A stretch of 64,000 bases of DNA from Acanthaster planci (Eukaryota > Echinodermata > Asteroidea > Valvatida > Acanthasteridae), in assembly GCF_001949145.1 (NCBI RefSeq), contig NW_019091625.1, positions 88,827-152,826 on the forward strand. The letters are read 5' to 3'. The notes beneath the pieces were generated by a model that worked only from the letters and a program-made list of their open reading frames with translations, did not search any database and was not told the origin of the DNA. The translations under genes were made by a program, and so were the position numbers. This document shows, in pieces, positions 1-11,405 of the stretch. How positions within the stretch are numbered: the first letter of the stretch is position 1; each line of letters begins with the position of its first letter.

Positions 1-1325
1 CTAGATCTGCTGGATTAAAAAGCACTGTCTTTTCTCCAGACATGGTTACTTGGGTGTGTTTTTTATTGGCATCAAAAAGGCATGGCATCTACTGAGCAAA
101 AAACCTTTGCCATTCCAAAGTCTAATAGTAGAAATGTTTTCAAGTTCAGCGCTCTCATGGCTGCTACCTGGCGGAGTATGTATGGAGCAAATAGTTAATT
201 GTCTCTAGCGCACCAAAGTGTGACGTCATTTTGAACCAGAAAGTGCAGTACAAGCAAATGGAGTAGGATCATGTGTTGGTTCACATGCTGGTTCTAGCAC
301 TGATGCCTTTTACACGCATAATTATGCGCATTATATATTTGCTTTGGTACTGTATTGTGTCAAGGAAAAAAGTATGCCCTCTATTGGGCGGTCGCAGTTA
401 GGGAAAAATCACATGTGATTTAAATACCCCAGGTTTATTACCCAATTCTATTGTGTACAATGAACTGAATATGCAAAAGTTACCCCAAAAGGTTCTGAAA
501 TGTATAAACATTCATCTGTGTACAGCTGACTGTGGAAATCCCAGGTGCACGAGTATATTCCACAATTTAAACACACAATGCGGTACCAGTCAATTTCGCG
601 CATACAGGGATCATGCTTTCATCTTGTCAGTTGAAAATTGTACAATAACAATAGAAATTCAGTGCTTTGGAGTCCAGCTCATAGCTGGGAACTAGAGTAA
701 TGATTAGTATTTTCAATGAAATGCACCATGTGTCTGGGACAGTTCGTTTTTGTGTCAAAATTGAGGAATTATTTCAGAGTTGTGTGACCAAGCTGTCACC
801 TGCTGCTGCATTGTTTACCTGTACATTGCACATTGCGCGTGAGGGCCAGGCCATTGCATCGAATGATTAGGAAGAGTTTGCTGCATTCAATTTTATCATG
901 TTCACCAATGACTAAAAACACCTATCGAGAAACGACTACATGTAAGTAAGACTCAAGTTTTCATCGGAGCCTGTTTTTTACCCTATTAACAATTTAACAT
1001 GTGCGAGATTAATTTCCGACATATTGTCCATTGTGCCTTGACTTTCTGCACTGATTTGTCCTTGGTCTGATGGCTCTTTCATGTATGAAGAAAAACAGCA
1101 AATAAAAATCATTTGAATTTTAACTTTCTGGATTTTTTTTCAGACGATTTTTGCCCATCCTGGTGACTCCTTTTTAGTTTAAGTCTATAGGCCTATATAT
1201 TATTTTACGCTTAAAGATGAGCGCTGGATTGTATTTTGTAAATACAGTCAGTGAGCCTCTTGAACATTTAGTTCAAATTTATTTTTAACATGTATCATGC
1301 ATGAAAAGTCTTACCCCCAGGCATG

Positions 1326-1414
1326 CCAGGACTGTGGGGTTCATCATCCACCCCACTCTCAGTCTCACCTTGCCCACGGGAGAGCAGGGCGGATGACAGA
1401 CCCCACAGTTCTGG
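1326..1414. mobile_element. Short palindromic element, family B copy 1
   Basis: The left end CCAGGACTGTGGGGTTCATC and the right end GGCGGATGACAGACCCCACA are near-perfect inverted repeats of each other, so the whole 89 bp folds into one hairpin. A related copy with the same end words lies at 26359-26446. This is the form of a very short MITE-like non-autonomous DNA transposon. The superfamily cannot be assigned from two diverged copies. Confidence 0.6.
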
Positions 1415-2089
1415 GGATATATGCAGTGTAGGGCTCAGTTATACACAGTTACAATTCATGACCAATTACCATGTGTATGTTGTTCTGCAGGCAGTTTCTT
1501 TGAAGGGGTTTGAACTGCTGGCCTGTTTAATATGCACTGACAGATGGGACATATGAAAGTGCCTCCTCTCTCGTTAATCAGGTCCAAACTAAAAGTACTG
1601 GAACTGTTGTCAAGGTTTTGTCCAAATATTGAAAGATGTTCTCATCAGTAATATTAAACGAGCAATGTAAAGGTTGGGCAATAGAGGCTGCTGGTACCGT
1701 ACTAGATCTTCTTTTGTGTGATCCTCCCCCTGCCTTTCCCTTGTTTAATTACCAGCTCACATACAAAACAGTCGCTTTGTCTTTTATGCTTTGGCCTATC
1801 AGATTGTACAGTTTGGTTCAATTGCAATTTATTAAAATCAGTATTTCTTGTCCCGGCAGTAAAATGCTGATATATTTATGTTTATTTCTCAGTGGAAAAA
1901 TTAGTTTCACAGTCACCTGGAACATTAAGACATATAATTCTTTGAGTTAATCTGTAGTATTGAGAATTATTTTATCGGAATCACGTCTTTCTCTGTGCAT
2001 GGGTAGCGCCATCTTGTGTGATGTCATATGCATGAGTGGAGTTAGTAAACAAGGAACAAACACGTATCGATACTTATTTTACGCCCGTT

Positions 2090-2341
2090 CTATGTGGGTG
2101 GAACGGCTGTGCACCATGTAGTACTAGTGCACTTGATTGATATTTTTCTCTGTGCAGGCAGTTGAAGGTCGGCCATACCGTGGTCCATCTTCAGCAATGT
2201 TGATTCTCTCGTAAAATCTGCAGCCCACATTTTCACAGTTGCAAATGAGGTAGTGCCATCTCTGAATGTACCAACCATGTCAGCTTGAATTTGCCTCAGA
2301 GTTGTACCCTTTCCCCATTGAGACACTTGACGACAGCCCAC
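2090..2341 (-). pseudogene. Mariner-type transposase relic (N-terminal helix-turn-helix part)
   Basis: An 83-codon open frame on the minus strand contains a TLRQIQADMVGTF...TTSFATVKMWAADFTRE pattern. This is the layout of the N-terminal DNA-binding helix-turn-helix of mariner/Mos1-like transposases, where a PSFSTVKKW-type motif precedes a W..F/F..G stretch. The catalytic DD34D part is not visible and no flanking TIRs were found, so this is a truncated, decayed fragment in or upstream of the TRANK1-like gene. The alternative is a chance resemblance, which is less likely because the motif order and spacing fit. Confidence 0.6.
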
Positions 2342-2647
2342 TACCCAGTTTTGTTTGTTTTCACAAAAAGTTGAGACCTCTGAACTTCAGTCCTGCTTCA
2401 ACAAAGAAAATTGAATGTAGATAAACAAGTACTCTGGAGAGCTGAATTAAATGCCTGCTAAGTTTCCATCGCAGGAATTCATCACACTTAGACTGAAAAC
2501 ATTTTGACCAACCCACGTGAATGCAGACAATCCTGTGCTAGAACAGTTTTCTTTGATGTTCAAAATTCACTAGGTACCTTATTACCAATTACAGCAATCA
2601 CCTTTTGCTAGGTATATTATCTGTGACTCCAAGCTGATGTGGCTCTG

Positions 2648-2783
2648 GGTCTGTTTGTTTCACACGGATTTGGATCGCAATCAGTGATCCACACTCTGGT
2701 TTACCATCCATTTGTTGAGTTTTGTTGTCTGTAAACCAACGACAGATCACTGATCGCGATTCCAGATGTGAAACAAAGGCCCT
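2648..2783. mobile_element. Short inverted-repeat transposon, family A copy 1
   Basis: A segment of about 136 bp with arms of roughly 40 bp. The left arm reads TGTTTGTTTCACACGGATTT then GGATCGCAATCAGTGATC. The right arm is the approximate reverse complement and ends ATGTGAAACAAAGGCCC. Related copies lie at 6607-6742 and 46811-46949. Ends of the GGGCCTGTTTCA type recall Harbinger-like MITEs of marine invertebrates. It is non-coding and probably non-autonomous. Confidence 0.7.
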
Positions 2784-3009
2784 AGACTTAAACTTCACTT
2801 GGAGTCTTCGGGTCTTTTACAAACTGTTTGAACATTTTTTGCAAACCTGTTGTGACCAAGTGCCCCAGTGCATAGCACACACACACTTAGACTGTACTGT
2901 TTGGTTTCTAATGAGATTCTACTGAACTGTGTCTAACATGGTTTCAATGGGCTTTTCAATAACTCTGCCCAAATGAGGTAAAGATTTAATTGGCACTGCA
3001 TATTTACAG

Positions 3010-6000
3010 GTCCATCCATACTTTGAGCGAGTTGATGTTCAAGTCGGCGGAGTACCACTGCAGAAACGAAGCTTTGGACAAGATGTTGGATGCTCTGAAG
3101 CAGCTGGAAAAGTTTGAAGCTAGGGTTGACTTCCTTCGTAACCGGGGGTTGCTTGAAGAAGCTGTAAAGATGCTGAAAGACGCAGGACGTCCTTTGGATG
3201 CGGCCAAAATACGAAGAGAGCAGGTACAATTTGAGACATATCAGACCAGGCATTTTTATGTTGGTTGGTTCAGTTTGGATTGATTTCTGTGTGTTATGAG
3301 ACAGTTACAATATCTGCTTATTAGACTGCTCATTGAAATGTGTAAAATATATGGTCAAGGTCTAAATATACCATTGTGCTCAGATGTATTGCCTGAAAAC
3401 ATTGCAAATGCGTGAGGCAATATGGCATAACTGAGAGAAGGCAGTTCAAGTCAGGTACCTTGTTCATGGACGCAGCCAACAGACTGGAGTTGCATTGGAA
3501 GGTGCATTCTTGTCACCTTCTGGAATGATCAGTGATTTGCCTCAAAAATATAAACAGTACTAAAATATCATTTGCTTTAACTCTAAAGAAAGTAGGATGG
3601 ACTCTATAGTCATGTCCCCATTTTTTGTAAAAGTGATCGTGAATGTGTATGGCAAATTCTTCTCCAACACATTTCAACCTGGGCAAAATTCATGGCAAAT
3701 GCTTTGTGAAGTCAATTTTTAGCACTCAATTCATTTTTGCACTGATTGTAAACCAGTTTTGAGAAATGTTATCATGAACACAGTTGTGGGTATCATTGTT
3801 AGTAATTTAGCAGTTTGCTGAATTTTAGTTCATTAAATATTAAAAATAAATTGATTGGATCTTTTTAAAGACCAAATTCAGAAATCAGACTTCTGTGTGT
3901 CACTGCGGGAAGTATATAGATGGAAACACAAAGTAAAAAAAAAAGAAAGGAAATTTGCTTTACCTTAGTTCACTGTGGAATTTCTCAATAACTGAAATAC
4001 TGTAACTTTCCTGATATCCTAAAAGGGCAAGCTGAAGGAAGCCTGCACCATCCTTGAGTCCTCAAACCATCCAGAGTTTGTCGCAGAGTGTCGATTGAGC
4101 CAGGCTAGGAAGCTGGTTCTTGAGCTAGACAATACTGATGGCCAGACTACTGCCATCTCCCTTCTCACAGAGGCTGAGAGTCTGTTTGCCAGATGTAGTG
4201 ACTCTTTCGGAAAATCTGAGACACAGCTCCTGCTGGGTCAGCTGAAGAAGGAAACCACTAAGATCCGGGAAGCGAAAAATGCCTTCAACAGAATGTCGCA
4301 CACAGCAGCAGAGTCAGAATGCACCTATCAGTTGATCAAGATCTCCCGGCAATATGCTGCACCTGTCCCGCCGCTGAAGAAGCTCCTGGAACTGATATGT
4401 GCTATGTTAGCATGTGAAAATCCTGAGGAGAAGCGACAGAGACAGCTCTGTGAGGAGTTCTTTGGCTTGGCTCCAGTAGAGGATGGCAAGCTTCACATTC
4501 AAAAATGCGAAGGAGCCAGAGTTTTGTCTGCACTGGACAAGAGTCTGTCACAGGCAAATGATGTTGAGGCTTGGAAAGCACGAGAAGCCATCGCGAAGTG
4601 TTGCCTCATTCCAAGAGCTCTGGAATGGGTGAAGGGAGCACGTGATCACTTACACGAACAAGTGAAGAAGCTTACACAGTGCAGTGATTATGTGATAGGG
4701 ATGCCATGCTCAAAATCAGCTGGTACCTGCAAGGAACTCCATGAACCATACAAACTCTACCAGCTAGAAGGTCAGATTCATTGTCTTGTCCAACTGATTC
4801 AGATCAACGATATCATTCAGAAGGCCTCCAAGTTATCCAGCTTTGAGTCTACATGCGAGCTCATGAAAGAGATTAAACACAGTCAAGAGGAGAGTGCCAT
4901 GAATTGCAAGGCTTTGTATGAAGTCTTTTTCCCTAAGCACTGCCACCAGCGCCTCATTGGTGACACTGCTCAAACAACACAGAAGCTTCTGAAACTACTA
5001 CAAAACCCTGAGATCAAAAGCCAGTTGAAGGCCTTCATTGAGAATAAACGGAAGAAGGCTGATCCTAAGAGCGTGAGGGCAGGCACTGATCTGTACCTTA
5101 TGTGTCATGGTATTTACCTGCTGATCGGTGAGGGAACAGAAGTCATTGAGAATTGGGTCACCCAAGAGGAGTGTTACTGCTTGAAATGGCAGCAGAGAGA
5201 AGGATGGAACCAGTCTCAACCATTAGGCATGCGCCTGTTGAACAATGAAGAGCCATTGAAAAGGTTCTTAAGCTATAAGCGGTACCATTTGAATTCCTTT
5301 GAAAGTCTTTTCAAAAGTCGTGATGCTATGGAATCTCTTTCTTCATTCAATCGCTTCATGGGTACCCTAGCCAACAAGCCAAGGGCTCCTCTTTTGCCAT
5401 CCATAAGTAACACAGTGGCCATGATAGAAGCTAAAGTCACCATGATGTTAGCTCTTGGAGCAAAGATTCAGCAGTGCACTGTTGCCATACCGGCGAGTTA
5501 CCTTGCACAGGCTGGGTTCCAAGATGCTGTTTGCTGTCCAGGACAAGGACATGCAATGTACAGTGCTGTGAGTAACTCAGCAGTCAATAAGCACACCCCT
5601 GGCCAGACATGTCGTCTAGTTAGCCTGATTTGCGGAACTACCAGGTCAGGCAGAGATTTCAATGTCCTGGCCGATGCCTTCTCCAGCGTCGAGTATATAC
5701 AGACTGGAGAGGCTGAGCGCACACTGGTCGTGGTGCTTGTGATGTTGTGCAGTGCTGGGCTGGCCCTACCTGCCAAGATCATCAGAGTGATTCGTGAAGC
5801 ACTGCAGTCCATCACTCCATCTGAACAGCATCTCCCAAAGAGAGTCCACACTGCTCTCTGCAACATCAATAAGGCCCAGAGTCGTCATGATGCCCTTCAG
5901 GTCCTGGAGAAGCTCCTGACCGCTCGTGAGAAAGAGTATCTAAGAGAATGTACATGGAACACACACATGCCTCCGTTGGGGGCTCCTGGATTGGAATTCC

Positions 6001-9000
6001 GCAAGCTGAACATCAAATTGTTCAAAAATATGCAGTTTGAGCCACTCGACGCCTTGATGACACCTACGGTCTTAACTGAGCTGGCTGAGGGCAACTTTTG
6101 TCAGAGAGGGAGGGACTTCAAAAGGAAAGATGAGGGTGTGGCCAGGGAAGGGGAGGGCTGTGGTGATGATTCAGAGGAGGAGGGTGAGCTTTGTCTGGAA
6201 GTTTCCAAAGAAGAAGCTGCCAAGGTCCAGCGGAAACAGGAGACTATGCAGAGGGAGGGGGCTGCAAAGGTCATCATGAGAGTCCTTAAAGCTAGCAGGC
6301 TTCTCCGTCTGGCTGGCCTTTTGAGGTCACGTGGACATACCACTATCTCAGTCAAACCAGAAGTGGAGGTCCAGTTGGAGACAACTGCCGATAGTTGGGT
6401 ATCCAGCCAGCTGTTTGATTTCCAGCCCATTCCCTCCCAGTGCACAATCTGCAGTGAGAATCTACAGCTGGTTCAGGAAGCAAGATTTGAACTGAACGAC
6501 CCAGATGAAGGCGGCCAAGACAGAACTGCTGCAGGTTTGTGCCACATTTTTATGTTATGAGCCCATTTTTGCATTTAATCATTTATATTAAATCGATATT
6601 CGTGCAATGTTTCACACGGATCTGGATCACAATCAGTGATCCTCACAATGGTTGGCACCATCCATGAGGTGAGTTTTAGCGTCCATAAACCAACGACAGA
6701 TCACTGATTGTGATCAAAATTAGTGTGAAATAAAGATGGCCTCGCTTGTCTCCTGTGTGCATAAATAAAGGTCAACCTCAGCCATTCAAAACAAAAGCCA
6801 TGTATGGGAATGATACAAAGGGCGTACAGTACTGATAAACTGTTCTATGCATGTACATTCCACATTCGGATGTGCAAGCAGTGTTCATACGTGCGCACAC
6901 GTCTGTTCCAGTGGGACAAACCACCATTTCATAAATATGTATGCTTGCATAATACTGTATGTGGTCACATGTACTTTTACATGTGTACTGGAGACAGTGG
7001 GTAAGGGGGCTTGGTGGGTAATGTCAATTAGTACTTATTTTTTCAGTGCACTGATTGAGTTAATGACACCCCAATGCCTTTGTCCAGGCTATAATATACT
7101 GTCAAGTTAAAAGTATCTTTGTTTATTTTGCTGGTGGCTGTTCAACTTGAATACCCTCTCTTTCCACAACAGCAGTTAAAAAAATGAACATCAAATGAAA
7201 AACGGGGTACATTGGCATCCATGCTTATAGCCTATCCCAAACAATCCCAAATCCTCCGATTTCAATCTGATTTTACACACACCCTGGGGGTTAGGGTTAA
7301 ATGCCTTGAAAATATTACAACATGCTTCTTGTCTTCTTTCAGTGAAACATCTCTTAACTATTTTTCACCTGGTGACGTGTAAACAAACACAGTTTCCTTA
7401 TTTGTTCCGTGAAGGACATGTTCACTCATTTAGGAATTCTTTATTCATTACCTCAGTTGATGTATTAACGCGCTGTGAAATTGCAAGGTTGAAGAATTTA
7501 CGAAGAAAAAAATGCCCTCAGCAGCTTTTACGGGAAAGAAAAAACCAACATTAAATAGTTAAAGTTACTTTCAGCACCATTGCTATTTCACAACAATCTA
7601 AGGCTCAGTTATTAAGATATCCATCTAGGCAATTCTTGACCAGGTAGTTTACAGATGCTTCATGTAAATTGTGGGCCTGAACTTTTTTTCACTACCACCC
7701 ACTAAACAAGCAAAGAAAACAACTGGAACATTTGAAAGTTTAACAAAAACAGCAACTTCTCTTCTAGTAAGTGAGTAGTGTATTCCAGTTTAGGGGTTGG
7801 GGGAGGAGTTTCTGAAAGGATTGTCCATTTTTTAATGCATAAAGAACACCCCATCCCTAGAGCAGTGTCTCTAAAGCATTAGCTTTTTTTATTTTTAAAC
7901 TGATAAGAGAAGTGAAAATAAAACAGTTTTTAAAATGGTAATGTGTCCCTGAATGGGTAAGTTCAGCCTCCACTGGATACATCACTGCTAATACTGCCAA
8001 AATTTTTGTTCTAAATGTTGCTTCAATGCACATGATTCACATTTAAATTTTATCTAATGCAAGTGCTCTAAAACCGTATGACACCCTTAAAATGGCAACA
8101 TTGGAAATTTAAACAAAATCTGTCCCCAATGTGTCCTTCACTACAGCCGGAGAAGGTGACTCTGTGGAGACAGATCATGAGTTACAGCCAGAAGCACTCA
8201 GCAAAGATCTACTCACCCAGGAGGAGCATGAGGCAACAGAGTCCCACAAACAAAGACACCAAGAATTCCTGGAGTATAAATGCTTGCTTAGAGATAAGGT
8301 GTACCCATTGGTTACAGGTGAGGCTATGGGTTTATTATAGTAATCAAAGAAGCCATCGCAAGATGCACATGAATTAAAAAAGTTGCTTTTTTTTTCTTTT
8401 TTTTGGTGTGTTTTGGTTTTTATTTTTGAAAATTGAAAATGTAAAAGCAATACATGGTTTTTGGTCAGGTTTGCGCAACATTAAGAGCTACTCTGGTGGC
8501 AGGCAAGGAAATGGCTTGCTGCAGTAAAGCCACTTAGCTTATAACAGCTTTGTCATCAACTACAATAAAATGCAATGAATTATCTCTTGGGACTGATTCT
8601 CAGATATTTTTCACTTTCTTTAGAAGAATTTGCTCAGCAACATTTCCTGTTAAGCAGTTCTGACAAATTAGACCCAGTATTGCATCTGAGTACATTATTT
8701 ACTCTTCACTAAACCAACTATACATATGAATGCAATAGCAGCAATTTCCAAAGTGGGCAAGCCGGGTTTGAGACCATCAGGCATCAGACATTAGGTCAGT
8801 CCATTACGCCCTGCCCTGTCATAGGACCTGCTAGAAGGGGGGGGGGCATGCCCCCATTTGAAAAAGTGTGTGTGGCGGGGGCCACTTGCACGTCTGCCAG
8901 CAGTGCCTGAATGTCATCAGCCAGTGGTTTTCATCATAGATAAGCATTGTGGTGTAATTTCCATGTCACAAAGTGGCAAAAGGCGTCAACACATTTTTTC

Positions 9001-11236
9001 CTTTTTAAAACTTTTGGTATGCATAGAGTTTGTGATTGCCTTTGTCAGTCAGCAAAGCTTTTTTAGAATTTGCACCCTTAACTTTAATAGTCCTCCAATT
9101 TCAATTTGATTTTGCGTACACCCTCAGAATGAGTGTTAACGCAAGCATCTCAGCTCTGCACCATGCACACGTTAAGGGCACTGTTCTGCCTCGCAGTGGC
9201 GCATGATTCATGCAGGGGATTGTTTCCCCAAATCTCGGCTCATGTCCGTGGCTCAATCTTAAGCTCTGCAATCAGATTCAAGCATTTACCGCTAGATCTA
9301 CACTTGAAAACTTGGGCCTTATATTACAAAATGGAGCTGCAAAGGTCTCATGTGTCCATGAAACTGAAGTGTGATCACAAGACAGACAAAGCCAAGATTC
9401 CAAAACTTCTTGCAGTTGCAGACTGGTCCCCCGTAAAAAAGTTCTCAGCCTCCTACTTCGCAAACTGATAGAGGCAGTTGGCTGGGAGCCTGTAATAAAT
9501 GCTTTTAATTGGTACATGTTGGACCTCTATGGAATTTGCATGATTTGAGGGAAGTCAGGAAATTAAGGAAAAAGCCTGTATAGAAGTTTCACTGTCATGA
9601 GCAAGTGTCATTATTCTTTCTGACAGAGGTGGACAAGTTTCTTCAGGAGCTTCACTCCCCCTGTCAAGCAGGGGAAAAATCTGAAGATTGGAACAACTTC
9701 ACGTATTTTAAAGAGGTTTGTTTCAGATTTATCCCAACCAGGGAATTTTTTGTTTTCAATTCCAATGTCCGTCTTCTGAACTTGGACCCAGTGTTATGAT
9801 TTCCAACAAATATTAAGGACATGTTCAAATTAGTCTTTTTCTGGTTCAGCCCTTAATAATGGTTTGAGTTTGTTATTGATTTCAACCCCCTTTTCTTTCT
9901 GCCCCTGCAAAACTTTAGGGCTACTGTGATTCTCGATTATATCAAGTGACTATAATTGCTAAAGGAGAATGAAAAGGAGAAACATTCATGTTTTACTTCT
10001 GTCTTTAAAAGTCAAGTTTGTTTGGAAACAGATTCACCAAAGTAGGCCTAGTGGCTCAAATGGAAGGGTTACATGGAAGAGAAGGTGCAGCTGAGGGGGG
10101 ATCCATAGAAGACTACAGGAAAAACTTTGATGCAAATTTATTTTCTGTGTTGTCCTGTTATTCATGAAGGCAATGAGAAAGTGCAGCCAAGAGATTGCAT
10201 AGAAGAGACAGTGATTGCATAAAATGTATGGCTTATATAGCCTTATTTAGGACAGTGCTTGTAATAGAAATTACCAATATATTGCTAGGTGACTGCATGC
10301 GCTGTGGGCACTTGTGGGTATCTGATTCTGCTATAGTATGAATGCAGCCAAGACTATTGCGTTGATTGTGATTGATTGTTGAAATCGCTTGGTTGACAGA
10401 ATCTGTCCACATACAAAAAGGAACTTACTGACAAGATGGCAGAGATGCAAAGAGAGCGTGCCTTTGGGAGGTTGAGTGAGATCAGACATGCTGTTCAGCA
10501 GCTTGAGATGGAGTATGAAACGAGTAAAAGAAAGTGGGAACAAAGGGCAGCAAAGCAACAGGACTCTTGGGATTCAGGTATTGGCAAACATAAATCATAA
10601 CGTGTAATTATTACATTATGATTAATGGCATGGAGCTATAAGCAGTATGCATGGCCAGTGGTGACAGCATAAATAACTTTAGTCAGGGCAATTAGCCCTT
10701 TGAAAATTTAATTCCAATAATGTCCGAGGCCCCAGTTACACTTCTCACATGAGAAAACTCACATCCGAGTATCTGTTCTCTGCACAAATACGTCCTCACT
10801 GGCAAAGAAGAGCCACTTGGCTCAAAGCTCCAGATGCGCCATCTCTTATTCGTACATACCAGCACACTCCCATGTCAGTACCACTCACTTCAAGGTCTAA
10901 TTGATTTCCTTTTCTTGAACTTGCACTGACCCTTTATTGATTCAGATTTTTTCCAGGCTGTCACAGTTTCTTTTCAGTTGGCCAGCACAAGTCATAAGTC
11001 TTTTTGGTTATTTTTAACCCACTTTTTGGAGTCACAACTGGCACCTCCCCCCCAATTTTCTTGTATCATGACTCTTTTGTTTTTCAGACGTCGAGCTGGC
11101 AGACACCATGACTTTTGAAGAAGAGGCAGATGAGAAAGTCCTGCCAGTCCCTAACAGGCAAAAAGGGGGACAGAGCAAGTTCACTGGCTCCAGAAAAAAG
11201 AGAAAGCATGGCAAAGGCAGGGGGAGAAAGAGATAG
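3010..11236 (+). CDS. TRANK1-like: TRANK1-like protein (TPR and ankyrin repeat-containing protein 1), C-terminal exons, 5' partial
   Basis: Six exons join in frame with GT-AG borders: 3010-3223, 4026-6534, 8147-8317, 9627-9715, 10400-10577 and 11088-11236 (TAG stop 11234-11236). Intron phases all match. After one base that completes a split codon, the chain is 1,102 residues plus stop. The first exon is helical and TPR-like (RNRGLLEEAVKMLKDAG). The 2.5 kb exon resembles the long alpha-helical C-terminal part of TRANK1, a large protein that in its family also has ankyrin repeats and a UvrD-like helicase core; those parts must lie upstream of the window. The large exon has an acidic stretch and a lone C-x2-C (CTIC). 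The later exons are coiled-coil-like (EMQRERAFGRLSEIRHAVQQ) and the protein ends in a very basic tail (SRKKRKHGKGRGRKR) that looks like a nuclear or nucleic-acid-binding signal. Family assignment is from overall pattern and is likely but not certain. The function of TRANK1 proteins is poorly known. Confidence 0.75.
6607..6742. mobile_element. Short inverted-repeat transposon, family A copy 2
   Basis: The left arm begins GTTTCACACGGATCTGGATC and the right arm ends ATCAAAATTAGTGTGAAATA. The internal part (ACCATCCATGAGGTGAGTTT) matches the copies at 2648-2783 and 46811-46949. It lies in the intron just after the 2.5 kb exon of the TRANK1-like gene. Confidence 0.7.
7246..7296. repeat. Short dispersed repeat, copy 1 (second copy 9085-9123)
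   Basis: The words CCTCCGATTTCAATCTGATT and TTACACACACCCT recur as CCTCCAATTTCAATTTGATT and TTGCGTACACCCT about 1.8 kb downstream at 9085-9123, both in introns of the TRANK1-like gene. This may be a remnant of a dispersed element or a local duplication. No ends can be defined. Confidence 0.4.
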
Positions 11237-11399
11237 ATGAAAAGAGTAATGTTGTGCACACTCAACCTGAAACTGACATGGGCCTGGTCGGTCCTTCCAC
11301 TCCTTTAGTGGGGTCTGGTTGGTTTTGATTTGTTTTGGTGGTTTTTCAGGACGGGTCAATTTGGTTGTGATATCTTGGTAAAAACTTGAAATGCGCCAA

Positions 11400-11405
11400 A
11401 ATAAA
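11400..11405 (+). promoter_or_regulatory. Polyadenylation signal AATAAA of the TRANK1-like gene
   Basis: A canonical AATAAA lies 164 bases after the TAG stop of the TRANK1-like gene, followed by a T-rich stretch. It gives a plausible 3' UTR of about 190 bases. Inferred from position only. Confidence 0.5.

Larger units (their letters stand above)
1..3009. other. Upstream/intronic DNA of the TRANK1-like gene, no supported exon
   Basis: No exon can be supported here. The stretch ends at a splice acceptor (TATTTACAG, 3001-3009), so at least its right part is intron of the TRANK1-like gene. It contains a short palindromic element (1326-1414), a mariner transposase relic (2090-2341) and one copy of a Harbinger-like short inverted-repeat family (2648-2783). 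The open frames at 453-695 and 1636-1950 show no recognisable domain and are probably chance. Confidence 0.6.
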
